Shown here: in pieces, positions 37,178 through 48,142 of the stretch
Numbering within the stretch: the first letter of the stretch is position 1
Layout of the letters: each line of letters opens with the position of its first letter
From: Archegozetes longisetosus
Lineage: Eukaryota > Arthropoda > Arachnida > Sarcoptiformes > Trhypochthoniidae
Direction of reading: 5' to 3'
Length of the DNA: 64,000 nucleotides
Assembly: GCA_018873245.2 (NCBI GenBank)
Contig: JAEMBT020000006.1
Location: 3,319,855 to 3,383,854 of the forward strand
Notes under the pieces: model-generated
The model's input: only the letters and a program-made list of their open reading frames with translations
Told to the model about the DNA's origin: nothing
Database searches by the model: none
Program-made: the position numbers and the translations under genes

Positions 37178-37183
37178 AATAAA
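37178..37183 (+). promoter_or_regulatory. Probable polyadenylation signal AATAAA of the secreted-protein gene
   Basis: It lies about 92 bp after the stop codon in sequence with no competing canonical hexamer closer to the stop. Confidence 0.5.
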
Positions 37184-37565
37184 TTTTAATTTGATCGGTG
37201 CAGGTTTAATAGTTGCAGATAGTTTATTAAAATTTCAGTATCTGTATAGAACAGCAACTTTCGAGATTTCCCACCATAAAATCCTAGGTCGTAACATGAA
37301 TGATGTACCAAAGTTAAGTAACAAAGTATTTCAAGGACAGCTGAATAATCTTAATTCGTGAGTATATTTCTAAATAATTTGATATGGATTTTATTGAAAA
37401 AATCCTTATTTAGAAATTCATTCATTAATGCTAAATTTATGCACTATTTGCATAAGACAGGATTATATTTTTCAATTATGATATTCTAGCTGAAATTTAA
37501 AGTTTGACAAACCCTGGCTATCAATTATATAATACAAGATATAATTATTTGTTATTATTGATACA

Positions 37566-37800
37566 TTAATGCATAGGTGGGGACCCCACCCTCCGCCCCC
37601 ACTCAACACCCCTAAAAGTCGCTGCCGATACTTATTCTTGGTCCTCCAATTCAACGCAGATATCATTTAAAAATTCTGCGGGAATTGGTATCTCGGGTAC
37701 CGCTGGCATACCCAATTTGATGCTGTCTATCGTTCGTCATCCCAGTAGCCAGTTGAGGAACCACAGGAGCCCTGGGGGCCGACTGCCTATGGACCGTAGC
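37566..37800. other. GC-rich block of unknown origin
   Basis: This block of about 235 bp is clearly richer in G and C than its surroundings (runs such as GGGGACCCCACCC and CCCTGGGGGCCGAC). On the minus strand a short coding-like frame reads LGMPAVPEIPIPAEFLNDIC, then VELEDQE and a stop. I do not recognise the product. It may be a fragment of a transposon, a foreign insertion or a broken exon. Confidence 0.4.
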
Positions 37801-38386
37801 GTTTTTACTTTATGAAGACATGATTTGTGTTGTTTTGAGATGTTATTGAAATTCATTATTTTATAAATTAACTTTTCAACTGATCTATATGTATTTTTTA
37901 ACGCTGGTTCCGAATATGAAATCCAAATTTTTTTATATCGAATACTTTTCGAGATATTCGACATTAAATATTTCATATCGAATTTTTCCCTTTTAAGATT
38001 TTTTATTATATGATATATGATTTCGATGTAGAATTTAACGCTGATCACAATTATGAAACCCGTTTTTCGATATCTATAATATCCTAAGAGAAAATCGAAG
38101 ATTCAATTTAAACGTTTATTTTAAGGACATCTAGTGGATAAACTATAAGTTATACAGAGGTGGGCCCATTGACAATTTTGATCAGGATGATGACCTCTAT
38201 TAAAATATATCATGAGATCCCGAGTGTATGGATAGCCAGAATCCCATAGACTTATTTTCATTGTTCTTCTTAAGAATTTTAATCTAGTATATCTTAGAAG
38301 TTATGCGCATATAATGATACAATTCTAGTAAAAACTCAAATTTCATACCAATAGTATGTGAATAATTATAATTCCGCACAAATCTA

Positions 38387-38750
38387 GTTCGAGTCGAGTC
38401 GCATTTGAACTTGGTTCGAAAAAAATCGAATCTGGTCTATTTAAATTGCGATTTGATTTGATTTGAACTCGTGTCGAGCTTGGCCGGAGACTTGAATTAA
38501 ATGGAAATAGTAAATATGTAAACTTGAAAAGTTACTGTAGAATATACTTTAGAACTCTGGGTTTTCTAGAAGCTCGAAAATTTACTGTAGGTTTTAGAAT
38601 GTTCTTGGAAACCAGAGTTTGCTTTAAAATTCCAGAATATCTCATATTTTTCTAGAAGGATTTAGAATTTTTCAGAACATTTCCATAACCTGATATAAAT
38701 TCAAGTTTATTTGAGTTATACCCTAGTCGATTTGCTCAAATCGACTCGAC
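38387..38750. repeat. Inverted-repeat-bounded segment with GTCGAGTCG(C)ATTTGA ends
   Basis: GTCGAGTCGCATTTGA at about 38393 is repeated in inverse as TCAAATCGACTCGAC at 38736-38750. The right terminus contains a perfect hairpin, GTCGATTTG-CT-CAAATCGAC (38726-38745). Foldback copy B begins 3 bp beyond. It may be a MITE or half of a larger element interrupted by copy B. Confidence 0.45.
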
Positions 38751-38752
38751 TT

Positions 38753-38980
38753 GTAAACTCGTGGCGGTATAGATTTGCCTATTAAAACTTTCATTTGAAC
38801 TTACTTTTTAAACAAATGAGTTAATGAATAGGCCTTTCACTATGGATTAAAAATACTTTATTGAATTGAATATGGAAAGTGTTTTTAATCCGTAGTAAAA
38901 GGCCTATTCATTTGCGCATTTGTTCAAAGAGTGGGCTCAAATGAAAGCTTTAACAGGCAAATTTATACCGACACGAGTTA
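38753..38980. repeat. Foldback element, copy B (228 bp)
   Basis: Same architecture and ends as 32407-32636 (GTAAACTCGTGGCGGTATAG ... TATACCGACACGAGTTA). The two copies differ at scattered positions and share the ATTGAATTGAATRTRG loop. Two diverged copies 6.3 kb apart in the same orientation establish it as a repeat family. Confidence 0.85.
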
Positions 38981-39004
38981 ACAATGTACAATTACTGTCA
39001 TAGT

Positions 39005-39734
39005 CAGTGATGCTCAACGCTCGAGCGTTTGGCGCTCGGTAGCGAGCGCGAACGTCGAGCGTGAGCGTTGAGCGTCAAGTCATAGTACGTATCTCCCAAA
39101 TTAGAAATATTGTATAGATACATTTTAATGCAAAAAAAGTTAGTATTTACTAAATATAAAATTTTACACAAAAATGTATGACTTATTGTTTTAAAGAATT
39201 TAGACAGAATCTTTTTTGAGTCTGAAACTAAGTGTGTTTACACATGACAGCGTTTATGAAAGAGAGACAGACGGACAGAGATTGGTATAAAATGTACTAT
39301 CAAAAAGTTCTAACATTTAAGTCAATGATTATTCAAAAGTTATAAACTTAACTTATAAGTTATTACTAGACTTTTTAGTTTTTAAATATGGACTCTAATG
39401 TATCGCAATCTCTCTTTTATAAACGGTTTCATATCTTCAATATAAACATTTTATTTATATGACATCAGATTTTGAACTAAAGTATTTGTTTGGATTGTTT
39501 TCAATCAGTGAGTATCATATATATGAAATTTATATACAGATAAAGTTACAGCTTAAATAAAATAAGTTAATTTTATGCAGAAAAAGCCTTACAATTCATG
39601 AACTTTGCTTGACGCTCGGCAAACGCTCGGCGCTCGAGCGCCTCGAAAAAGTGAGCGCCGAGCGTTTTATTTTCGAGCACGAGCGCCAATTTCTGACCGA
39701 GCGCGAGCGTGAGCGTCGAGCGTGTGCATCACTG
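39005..39734. mobile_element. Non-autonomous hAT-type transposon (730 bp)
   Basis: A perfect 8-bp target duplication, GTCATAGT, flanks the element (38997-39004 and 39735-39742). The ends are CAGTGATGC...GCATCACTG. Both subterminal regions are packed with GAGCG/CGCTC motifs, which contrast sharply with the AT-rich centre. The 8-bp duplication and CAG(T/G)G ends are diagnostic of the hAT superfamily, and dense short subterminal repeats serve as transposase-binding sites in that superfamily. The interior has no transposase frame. The ORF starting at 39609 is merely the GC-rich repeat tract read as protein. Confidence 0.88.
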
Positions 39735-40047
39735 GTCATAGTAATAAATATCATTATTAACTTGGAAAACGTCTACATCAAAATTATTCTGAAGTCTACA
39801 AAACAGATCGACTACAAATTAAAAAGATATAAAATCTAATCAATCATAGGCTGAACTTAAAGATGGATAACCCAGGTTTCGATAAGGATTAATAATCTTC
39901 TGACTATTAAGTTGATTGCAACACAAACACTACATAAATAAGATAATCTATAAAATAAATAAAAAATAACTATTTTAATTATCATCTTATATGAAATATA
40001 AAACTTTTTGAACTTCAGAGTTTGAACTCAAGAAAGTATAGTTTTAC

Positions 40048-40556
40048 GGTAGGCTTTCGGAATAGGAGGCAATAGTAATACCCTAACTGAAAAATCTCAT
40101 AACGGGGGTTTTCCAAGCCTACTGTAGGACTTTTGTTACAAATAAGTTTGAAAACTTGTGCAAATAATTAAAGAAATGCAAGTGAATTATATAAAGATAA
40201 GTACAGTTATTAAGTCAGGATAAATTTGAACAGTTTTATAGAGGCAGATGAAAAAGCTTCAAAGTTTTTAACATGCTTTATGAAACAAAGGTTAACAAAT
40301 AATAAAGCAAATTTATAGTTTAATTTCTAACATTAAAATCGATGTTTTTATTTGAAATTTGAAATTTTAATCTATATATACTAACTTAACTGTATATAAT
40401 TAAGAGAAAAATTGAGAAATAATATTAAAAGTATTGAAAGAAAATTACGATGCTTATGTTAAACTTAAAATTTTATGCGGATTGCGAAACCAGTTTCAGG
40501 GTAAAAGTAGCAAACAATGAACTTTCTCTGACTGCCTCCTATTCCGAAACCTTACC
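40048..40556. mobile_element. Probable non-autonomous DNA transposon (509 bp)
   Basis: The left end GGTAGGCTTTCGGAATAGGA matches the reverse complement of the right end, GGTAAGGTTTCGGAATAGGA, both continuing GGCA. The flanks AGTTTTAC and AGTTTTGC could be an 8-bp duplication with one change. No transposase is visible. The superfamily is not assigned. Confidence 0.55.
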
Positions 40557-42061
40557 AGTTTTGCTAATAGAAGGAGTTTTTGTGTTGAATGTAGTAAAAT
40601 TTTCTACTTTATGTTTGATTGAATAGTTTTCAAGTGAACGCTTTCTAAACTTGTATACATATGATTTGAAAATTTCTAAGAATTTTGTGACACTAATCGT
40701 GCTGAGATTCAACGATCTCAAAAGTTATCATCCCATAGAAGTACCATAATTTTCTTCAATATTAATTACTTGTTTTAAGAGAAAAATTCGAGATTATTCC
40801 AAGGTTTTCTCGAATTCATTAGAGTAAAATTCATACAAAAGTAGAAATACTTTAGGACAAATTTCAAAGATATTTCTCACTAGATTAGTCTGAAGTGTAT
40901 TCAACTATATCTTCATAAATTACGGTTGCAATTGCTTCGCACTAATGCTCTTCAATAGTACAAAACATGACTTTCGACTTAAATCACAGTTTGTAAATTT
41001 AGAACAAGATATAACTTAATCGAAATTAAGTATTTTCATGAAAAAATTAGTACAAGTTGATGAAAATTCAAATTTGAAAATTTCTCGCAACTTAATCTTA
41101 AAAAATTCAGGTATTTTATATCAAAATACTCTATTTGCCTTTTGCTTGACTAATTTGTTTTGAAAATTTTTTGAATACTTCAATTTAATTTGGTCGTATA
41201 TTTCTTTAAAATTTATAAGCGGTAATTTTAGTCAAAATCATGTTTTATACTAATAAAAAGCTTGTTGCCATACTTTGAATCATTCTGCGAGTTCTCACAC
41301 CAATGCAAAACCCTAAACTAGTATTTTTATCCATTTATTTATGTTCCTGAAATAAATTTATATAACTCCATTTTAGCTGCTATTGAAAGCCTGCAGTCAT
41401 TTACTGCTATTCTTTTATACAGCTGCTACTGGTTAATAAATGTTTTCTTTGCCTATCTGTGTTCAGATATAATCTACGATGCGTATGACGGTTTTCAATT
41501 CATTTAACAAGTCTTGATTTTAATACTGGTTTTTGACTAGATATTTTTTGTATAATATCACATAATTCCATCGATATGTTTAAAAATAAGCAAAATTTTG
41601 ATAAGTTTCTTTAAGCTTTTCTTTAGATAATCGTTTTCGAGTGAAGAAAGCTTTCCGATTTACTTCTTCGACCAACTAAATTATTTTGAATCTGCTCTAA
41701 TAGTATCCAAAATCGAAGAATAAATCAAATTTTTCTTTTAAAACAAATATTATGTTAGAACTCCATTACCATCGATTATTTCATCTTCATTGATACCTAT
41801 TAGTGTATTTTTAGGTTTATAATCCCTAAAATCGTTTTAAATTGCTAGATTTCTAAAATCTTATTAAATTCTTAATAGCAGCAAATTTATTGGAGAGAAG
41901 AGAGCAGAAAGCAAATTTTAACATAATTTGCATAAGAAATTATAGTTTAATAAATTATCACAAAATTTTATTCTTAACTGTGAGATGGAACCTAACAATA
42001 ATAAAACCTTTGAATAGATGACAATCAAAATAACAGTTAACAAGATAATATTTTTGCGCAG
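40557..42061. other. Intergenic stretch, nothing supported
   Basis: AT-rich sequence. The minus-strand ORF 40539-40721 overlaps the end of the transposon-like element and has no motif. Confidence 0.4.
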
Positions 42062-42181
42062 CGTGTTGATTCGGCTGGTTTCATGTGCGGCTATCCTTAC
42101 GATGAATTTGAGAGCAACACACGTCCACTTTCACATCTAGGAAATAACACTAACGTCCGATTAGGCAAGAGTTTTATTTGA
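42062..42181 (+). CDS. Possible isolated exon, gene unknown
   Basis: After a good acceptor (TATTTTTGCGCAG) an open frame of about 39 codons reads RVDSAGFMCGYPYDEFESN, then TRPLSHLGNNTNVRLGKS, ending in TGA at 42179-42181. A possible donor, GTTTTA, precedes the stop. Base composition is richer than the surroundings. The DSxGxxCG motif recalls the extracellular loop of choline-transporter-like (SLC44) proteins, but no partner exon was found. It could be an exon of a large-intron gene, a gene relic or chance. Confidence 0.35.
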   Translation, partial: RVDSAGFMCGYPYDEFESNTRPLSHLGNNTNVRLGKSFI

Positions 42182-45100
42182 ATGAAATACACTTATAATT
42201 AAGAGTTTTACAAGCTCTTTAGAGTAAAAGCCCTGAGCTTGGTTCAAACACGACATCAAATGTTGAAAGCTTAGGACAGTGGACAATCGCTCAAGCTAAT
42301 ACCCAGATATCCAGTGTTGAACAATTGGGTAGTCATTTCTAGCTAGTTGACACCCAAACATTTCCGAATCAACATTGATCAGATAATACTAATTATAACC
42401 CATGAGAAATAGACTTGTTTTCAAACTTAAACCTTAAAGTTTTATGGCGCAGGTTCACAGGAAAGGATCGCTCCCTCTCAGCTCAAGGTTGTGCCTCAGT
42501 TTGATACCAGAACAAGAACGCATGAAATAAAATTCTTATATTCAAAATATCAATCGATAAATATCTAGTTAAATATTTCAAAATTAATTTATGAAGCTAA
42601 TCTTGAATTCTTAGAAAAATAAATATTGGCAAACATAAAATATTGACAGAATTTTTTGCCAGGAGTATATCAACAAGCTATATATTAATAGGATAAATAA
42701 GTCATATTTTCGGTTAAAAACTCATATCTGGATAGAACAATTGTATTCAATGGCAAATAAAACGAGGATGACCAGGTATCAAAATAATTTTTAGAGGAGG
42801 ATAGAAAAATCAATGTGTTTACAAAAGTATGGTTTTTGGAAATTTTGAAACTTTCATAAAAAGCAAAGTGGATCAAGCACCATATTTTGAGAAATCGTTC
42901 AATTTCAAGACTGCTATGCCTATTCCGAGGACTCTGATCACTCTGAGTAATACAGAAATCTCCCAAGTATTCAGCAATTGTTCCGATGTAAGAATTGGTC
43001 TTCAGAACGAATTTATTTAACTGTATTATAACTCTACTAATGAAGGCTGAAATTTTTCATAATCGATGTAACTTAGCGTTACCAATGTTAATGATTTATG
43101 AACTACGCGGTATCGTATCAAAATGCTGCATAGTAAGAATGCCCAAGCAGTATTGCCGCAGGTCAATATACCGCATAACAAAAATATCGCAAACAATAAT
43201 ATTGCAGAAATTTTTCATAAAAAAATTAATTTCGCTTTAATTTATTAATTATTTGAGTCATTTATTTTATTCTAATTTTTGAAATTAAGATTTGCAAATT
43301 TCGGAAGAAATGTCTTTCATTTGATCATTTTTGGTTATAATGTTGACTGAAAATTTATTTTATTAAATGAATATTGAATTAAATGAATTAAAATGATTTT
43401 TAAATAACTAAAACGAAATCAACAATTTTAGATCAGTGAAATCGATCTCATGGTTTGCTACCTCATTTTCTATTATATTGTTAATGCCATACTAGTATTG
43501 GAGGTGTTTTAACGCGGAAGTTTTTAATTATTTTTTCATATATCTGAATAAAGAATTTTGTTCGATCTTCCTGGTAAATTGAGCTTCAGTTCGATTGAGT
43601 AACAATGTTAATAATACTTAAAATTAAAATTATGAAAATTTGCAAATATATTGAATAGAGAATACTTGCATATACAACCGAAGATGCTGTATTGAAGAAT
43701 AAATCCTATATCTGGTTGCACTATAAAATTTAAACTAATTTATTGTTGAGATGAGATCAATAAGATTATAGGTAATAAGCATTCTTCATCTCAGAGAACT
43801 TAGTTACATCTTATCTTTTCTTACATGAAGTCTTTGATCAAAAAAACATCGAATTCAATTTATTACCAATTTATTGCCTACAGCTGCTCACTATCCTTCC
43901 AATTTTTGTTTTATAATGTGTTAAAGAAATGCCGAATAATGAAATCAAGTTTTATTCTTACCAGGTATTGCTCTCAGGAAGTTTTGCGAAATATTGAAGC
44001 TACTTTGTTTGAAACGTTATAGTATGATCACGCATACAGCTTTCTGTAGAAACATTGAACTTGGGACAACTTAATAGTAATATTTCTTAATTTATTCATT
44101 GATGAGTCAATACTTTCAATTAATTTTGATTGATAACAATTGGCACAGATATCTTAACTTTTATAGATTAGTAAGCACATTCGATTTGAAAGCGTTATCT
44201 ATCCCTAGAATTCTAATTAACTCCTGCACTGACACAAAGTCTATTGATTTAAGATCCAAGCACTTTAAAGCCTTTGAAGAGGTATTTGATAAAGACAGGT
44301 GTTGCAAATATGCGAGACTTTGAGGCTCACATCTACGGAATAACAATTAATTGAAATATTATTTTTTGGCATAAAAACCCTTGAGAGAGTATCTCAAGTC
44401 TTTTATCTCTAGACATACTGACGCTACCAAACGTAAAGAGATCTCTTACAATATAAATTTAAAAGTTAGAGAACAATAAGTTAATCAAGACTTACATCTA
44501 TAAACAATTTAATAAGGTTAATCAATTACGTTTTAAAAAAGTATTTCTCAAAAATATGTTTCTTGTCATGCCTATTTTACGCTTTATGACCTTGAGAACT
44601 ATCCTGTCAGTACCAGTATATTGATCGGCAAGCTTAGATCTTAATTTGTCTGTCTGTCCAACCCCTTATAATTCCAGATCTACTCATACAGTCAAGATAT
44701 TGGTATCGATGGTTTTAACGTGTTTCGTGAGCTCGAGTAAAGGTATTTAGGCTACATAAGAGTGTCCAAAGGTTACTTCTGTATTCAAAAATCTTAAGTC
44801 TTGAAATATTTCTAAAAGTTTGCTCTCCATCCTGTCATATGACGGACCTTTTGGCTAGTTAACAAAAATATTGCATTCGAAATTTTTTTTGAGATCATTC
44901 AACCAAATTACTCCAAGTCCTTGAGGATTTTGTTTTTATTCGACTCTTAATGAATTAGAATACGATGAAGCAGTAAAAAAATCGAAAATAGTAAATATAT
45001 AGTATACCAACATTTTAATTTTATTCCAAACTATTCAAGTTTCGAGTGAAGTTAATTGAAATAGAGTTCAAATTATATTTGAGAAATATATCTAATCTCA

Positions 45101-47150
45101 GATTTATCAATTTCAAATTCAATAGGTTCATTTTTGGACTATCACAAATTTTAAATGAATATAATTTATTTTTATACGGTGCTTAAATTGTCCTTCGAGT
45201 TTCATCCACTTTTGCTATTAAGGATGAGCTGGAAAAAATTTTATCTGAGTCGCGAACTATTATGATAAAAGATAGAACTTCAATGTCAAGTAACTTATAG
45301 AAAGGAACCGAAACTTACATAAAACCACTCAAATGAACCTTATAATCAATTTGATAAGATTTATAAATTTTAATACTTCTTATTATAAAAGCATGAGTTT
45401 GAAAATCCACGACCGTTAACAAAATTGATTGTAAGAACTACTGATGATAAAGCTATACATACAATACTGTAAATCGAATTCAGTCGTTATCGAATATTTT
45501 CATTCTAAATGGTGATGTGAATCAGCCCATCTAATAATTGGGATCTTATGCGACATTTAATTTAACGAGCAAAAATTTATGAATTTGAAATTAAAATCTA
45601 TTAAACTATGACAGTATTCTGTTTGACTGATCATTCTACAGTTCCAGCTCTTGAAGTCACATGGGTCAGACTAATAACTACTAAATTCAGGGCCTTCTAA
45701 AACCTAGAACTAGCATATTTTCACGATCGAAAGTGGCCATACCTGAAACTAACAAATGCAGTTTTGAACCTTTTAACTGAAAAATGAAACTCCATGAAAA
45801 TATATCATATTACAAGCTAATGTAATCCATCCATAAAGATGGGCCTGTTTCTTATTATCGACAGTCTTGGATATGTTTCATGACTGAAATCAAATTATTA
45901 TTTAAATTATAAAATTGTTTCAACATAAAGAGCTCTCAATACTGACTTATATTCATAATGATTATTAGTATATGCATTAAATTAATAATAATTATATCAT
46001 AACTACGCTTGATGTTAATATAAGACACTTACCAGTATATGATCTCAGAATAGATTTAGCTTTAAATTATCATTTTTTCAACACCTTATAAATAATTGTT
46101 TTCTTTCAATAAATATAAGAATTTAAATCAGAAATGTAGAATCAATAAGCATTTTTATTTATTTGGAAGAAAAGATTTTATAAAGAAGTAGAGGTTTATT
46201 GGAGATAATTCCTGAATTAATGAAATTGTTTTTCTTAGAGAAGCACGAAAAGATTCAGAATTCTTGTAGTTCGATCGACGTGGAAAATTTGAATTATTTT
46301 GACATATTATTCAATTTTTCTACTCGATCGTCAGTCTAATTCTAAAGTGCATATCTTAATCTTCGTGAAACTCATGTAAATTAAGTTACTTTAAGTTTTT
46401 ATTAATAAAATCTTTGCACTACGAAAATTTTTGATAATAGCTATACAACCAATTACAGTTTGTGGGTTGATTTCGAAATGATTTAATCAATAAAATACAA
46501 AATTTTATCTCGAGTAGTGAACAACTCATCAAGAGTGTCATTTTCCATATTGCATTAAAAGTATCGAAACAGTATCTTATTTTCCATTTCGTCGTATTTA
46601 TGAGAATTTTTCTTTCTAATAAAAAATATCTAATTACTATATTAATAACTATTTTATGCCAATAATTTAGCTAAAAATTATTTAGAAAGAAAAGTATAAG
46701 ATTAGTCATCGTATAATATGAGAGCTTTAACAATGCATAGGGTGTTTGATAGAATCCATAGTATGATTTTAAGGGAAATTGATTTTTAAGGCATTTTAGA
46801 CTAGCTCGCGATATGCAATACTATAGAACAGTGCCGTAGCCATGAAATTAAGCTAAAAAGTATAGAATTCCATATTTCAATGAATTGTCTTAAATTTCGA
46901 ACTTAGATTAGTCATTTTTATAGTTTACAGTATATTTTAAGTTAATTTATCGTCGCATAAGCTTAAACATTAATTAAATTTGAAGATTTTTAGTAGACTC
47001 TTTGGTTTTTTCAATGCTGTGAAAATGTTGAGTGAAATCCCTTTGTTCTATATTTGGTTATGGCTCTCCTATAGAATCAAGATTTTCACTTCTTGAAACA
47101 CACAATTAGTATTTTTCGATACGAAAAGATTTATAGATAGGTTCACCTGT
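42182..47150. other. Long AT-rich stretch without a supported gene
   Basis: Several ORFs of 60-90 codons occur on both strands (for example 42685-42966, 43825-44022, 44099-44323). None has a recognisable motif, splice context or composition shift. Confidence 0.4.
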
Positions 47151-47375
47151 TCATAGATCTGGGAAATGGCATTCAGGTAAATGCAATTCGGCGAAATGAA
47201 ATCCTGTGAAAAGGCATACAATCGATACAGTAATCACAATAGCAACACAAAAAATGACGAACACTAGATTAATATCCGGATAAAACTTTAAGCTACTTTC
47301 AAGTGTTTTGTTAAAAAAATATTTCATAATTTGTTTACTGAGGTGATTCGTATGATCGATAAGAAAATGAATCAA
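47151..47375 (-). CDS. Possible small single-pass membrane protein (74 residues)
   Basis: The frame has a strongly hydrophobic segment (LVFVIFCVAIVITVSIVCLF, about residues 37-56) and a short polar tail containing HFAELHLPECHFPDL. The pattern of one membrane helix with a short His/Pro/Cys tail is unlike the random AT-rich ORFs nearby. There is no homology I can name and no splice evidence. It could be a terminal exon of a larger gene or a chance ORF. Confidence 0.3.
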   Translation of the reverse strand: MIHFLIDHTNHLSKQIMKYFFNKTLESSLKFYPDINLVFVIFCVAIVITVSIVCLFTGFHFAELHLPECHFPDL

Positions 47376-48142
47376 ATTTTTACAAGATAATGACTAAAAT
47401 TTGTTTGAAAACTTTACAACAAAGTTTAGTAGCATTCAACTTTTTACTCATACCCAAAAACTAGTCTTTTAATTAGAGTTCAGTTTTATCTCTTCATTTC
47501 TGACGTCAGAAATGAGAGAAATTTTATCAGATTTCTTTCAATACTAGAAGTATCAGTCAATTTCTTGTTAGAAACAAAACTTTTTCTGCTTAAGCAAAAC
47601 AAGGCCTTAAACGAGTCCTTGGCTAAAGTCTCATCAATTGAGATAAGTTCACTCTAAGTAAATATCTGCGAGTTGTGAACCTTTTTCTCAAAAGAGAGTA
47701 ACGACAAAAAGTATGAAAATATTTGATTGAAGCAAATATCTCTTAATAGTAGAGTCAGTATTTATGCAAAATATTAGAAATATTTTTTGATAAGTAAGAG
47801 TATTTGAGTGGACTATTCCTATAACTGCGTGATTTTCAATAAGTGACTCATCACATGACAACCATATTTTTACTAAGACTTATGATTTTGTTTAAAGTTG
47901 AAAAACTTTTCGTTTAAATATGCGCAATTTTTTCAATCAAAATTAATTATTTTGTAATTGTTCAAAATTATTGCTAATGTATGGTCTCATATAAGACATG
48001 ATCATTTGAAAGGTGATAAGGACACATGTGTTCACGATTCTCATAAAGTTCGAGATAAGAGACAACTTAAGCATTTGAACTTCAATTTTGTTTGATTTTA
48101 TGCATCATATAACTAAAAATCATTTGAGAAAATAAAGACAAT
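47376..48142. other. 5' flank of PPAT
   Basis: It presumably contains the promoter and leader of PPAT. No clear TATA box is seen near the ATG, which would fit a housekeeping promoter. Confidence 0.4.

Noticed and set aside
37566..37800. GC-rich block as a structured RNA gene
   Set aside because: I could not draw a tRNA cloverleaf or other known fold, and no promoter boxes are visible.
39609..39839. 76-codon ORF rich in Arg/Glu (RERERRACAS)
   Set aside because: It reads the GAGCG repeat tract at the end of the hAT element and leaves the element into AT-rich flank.
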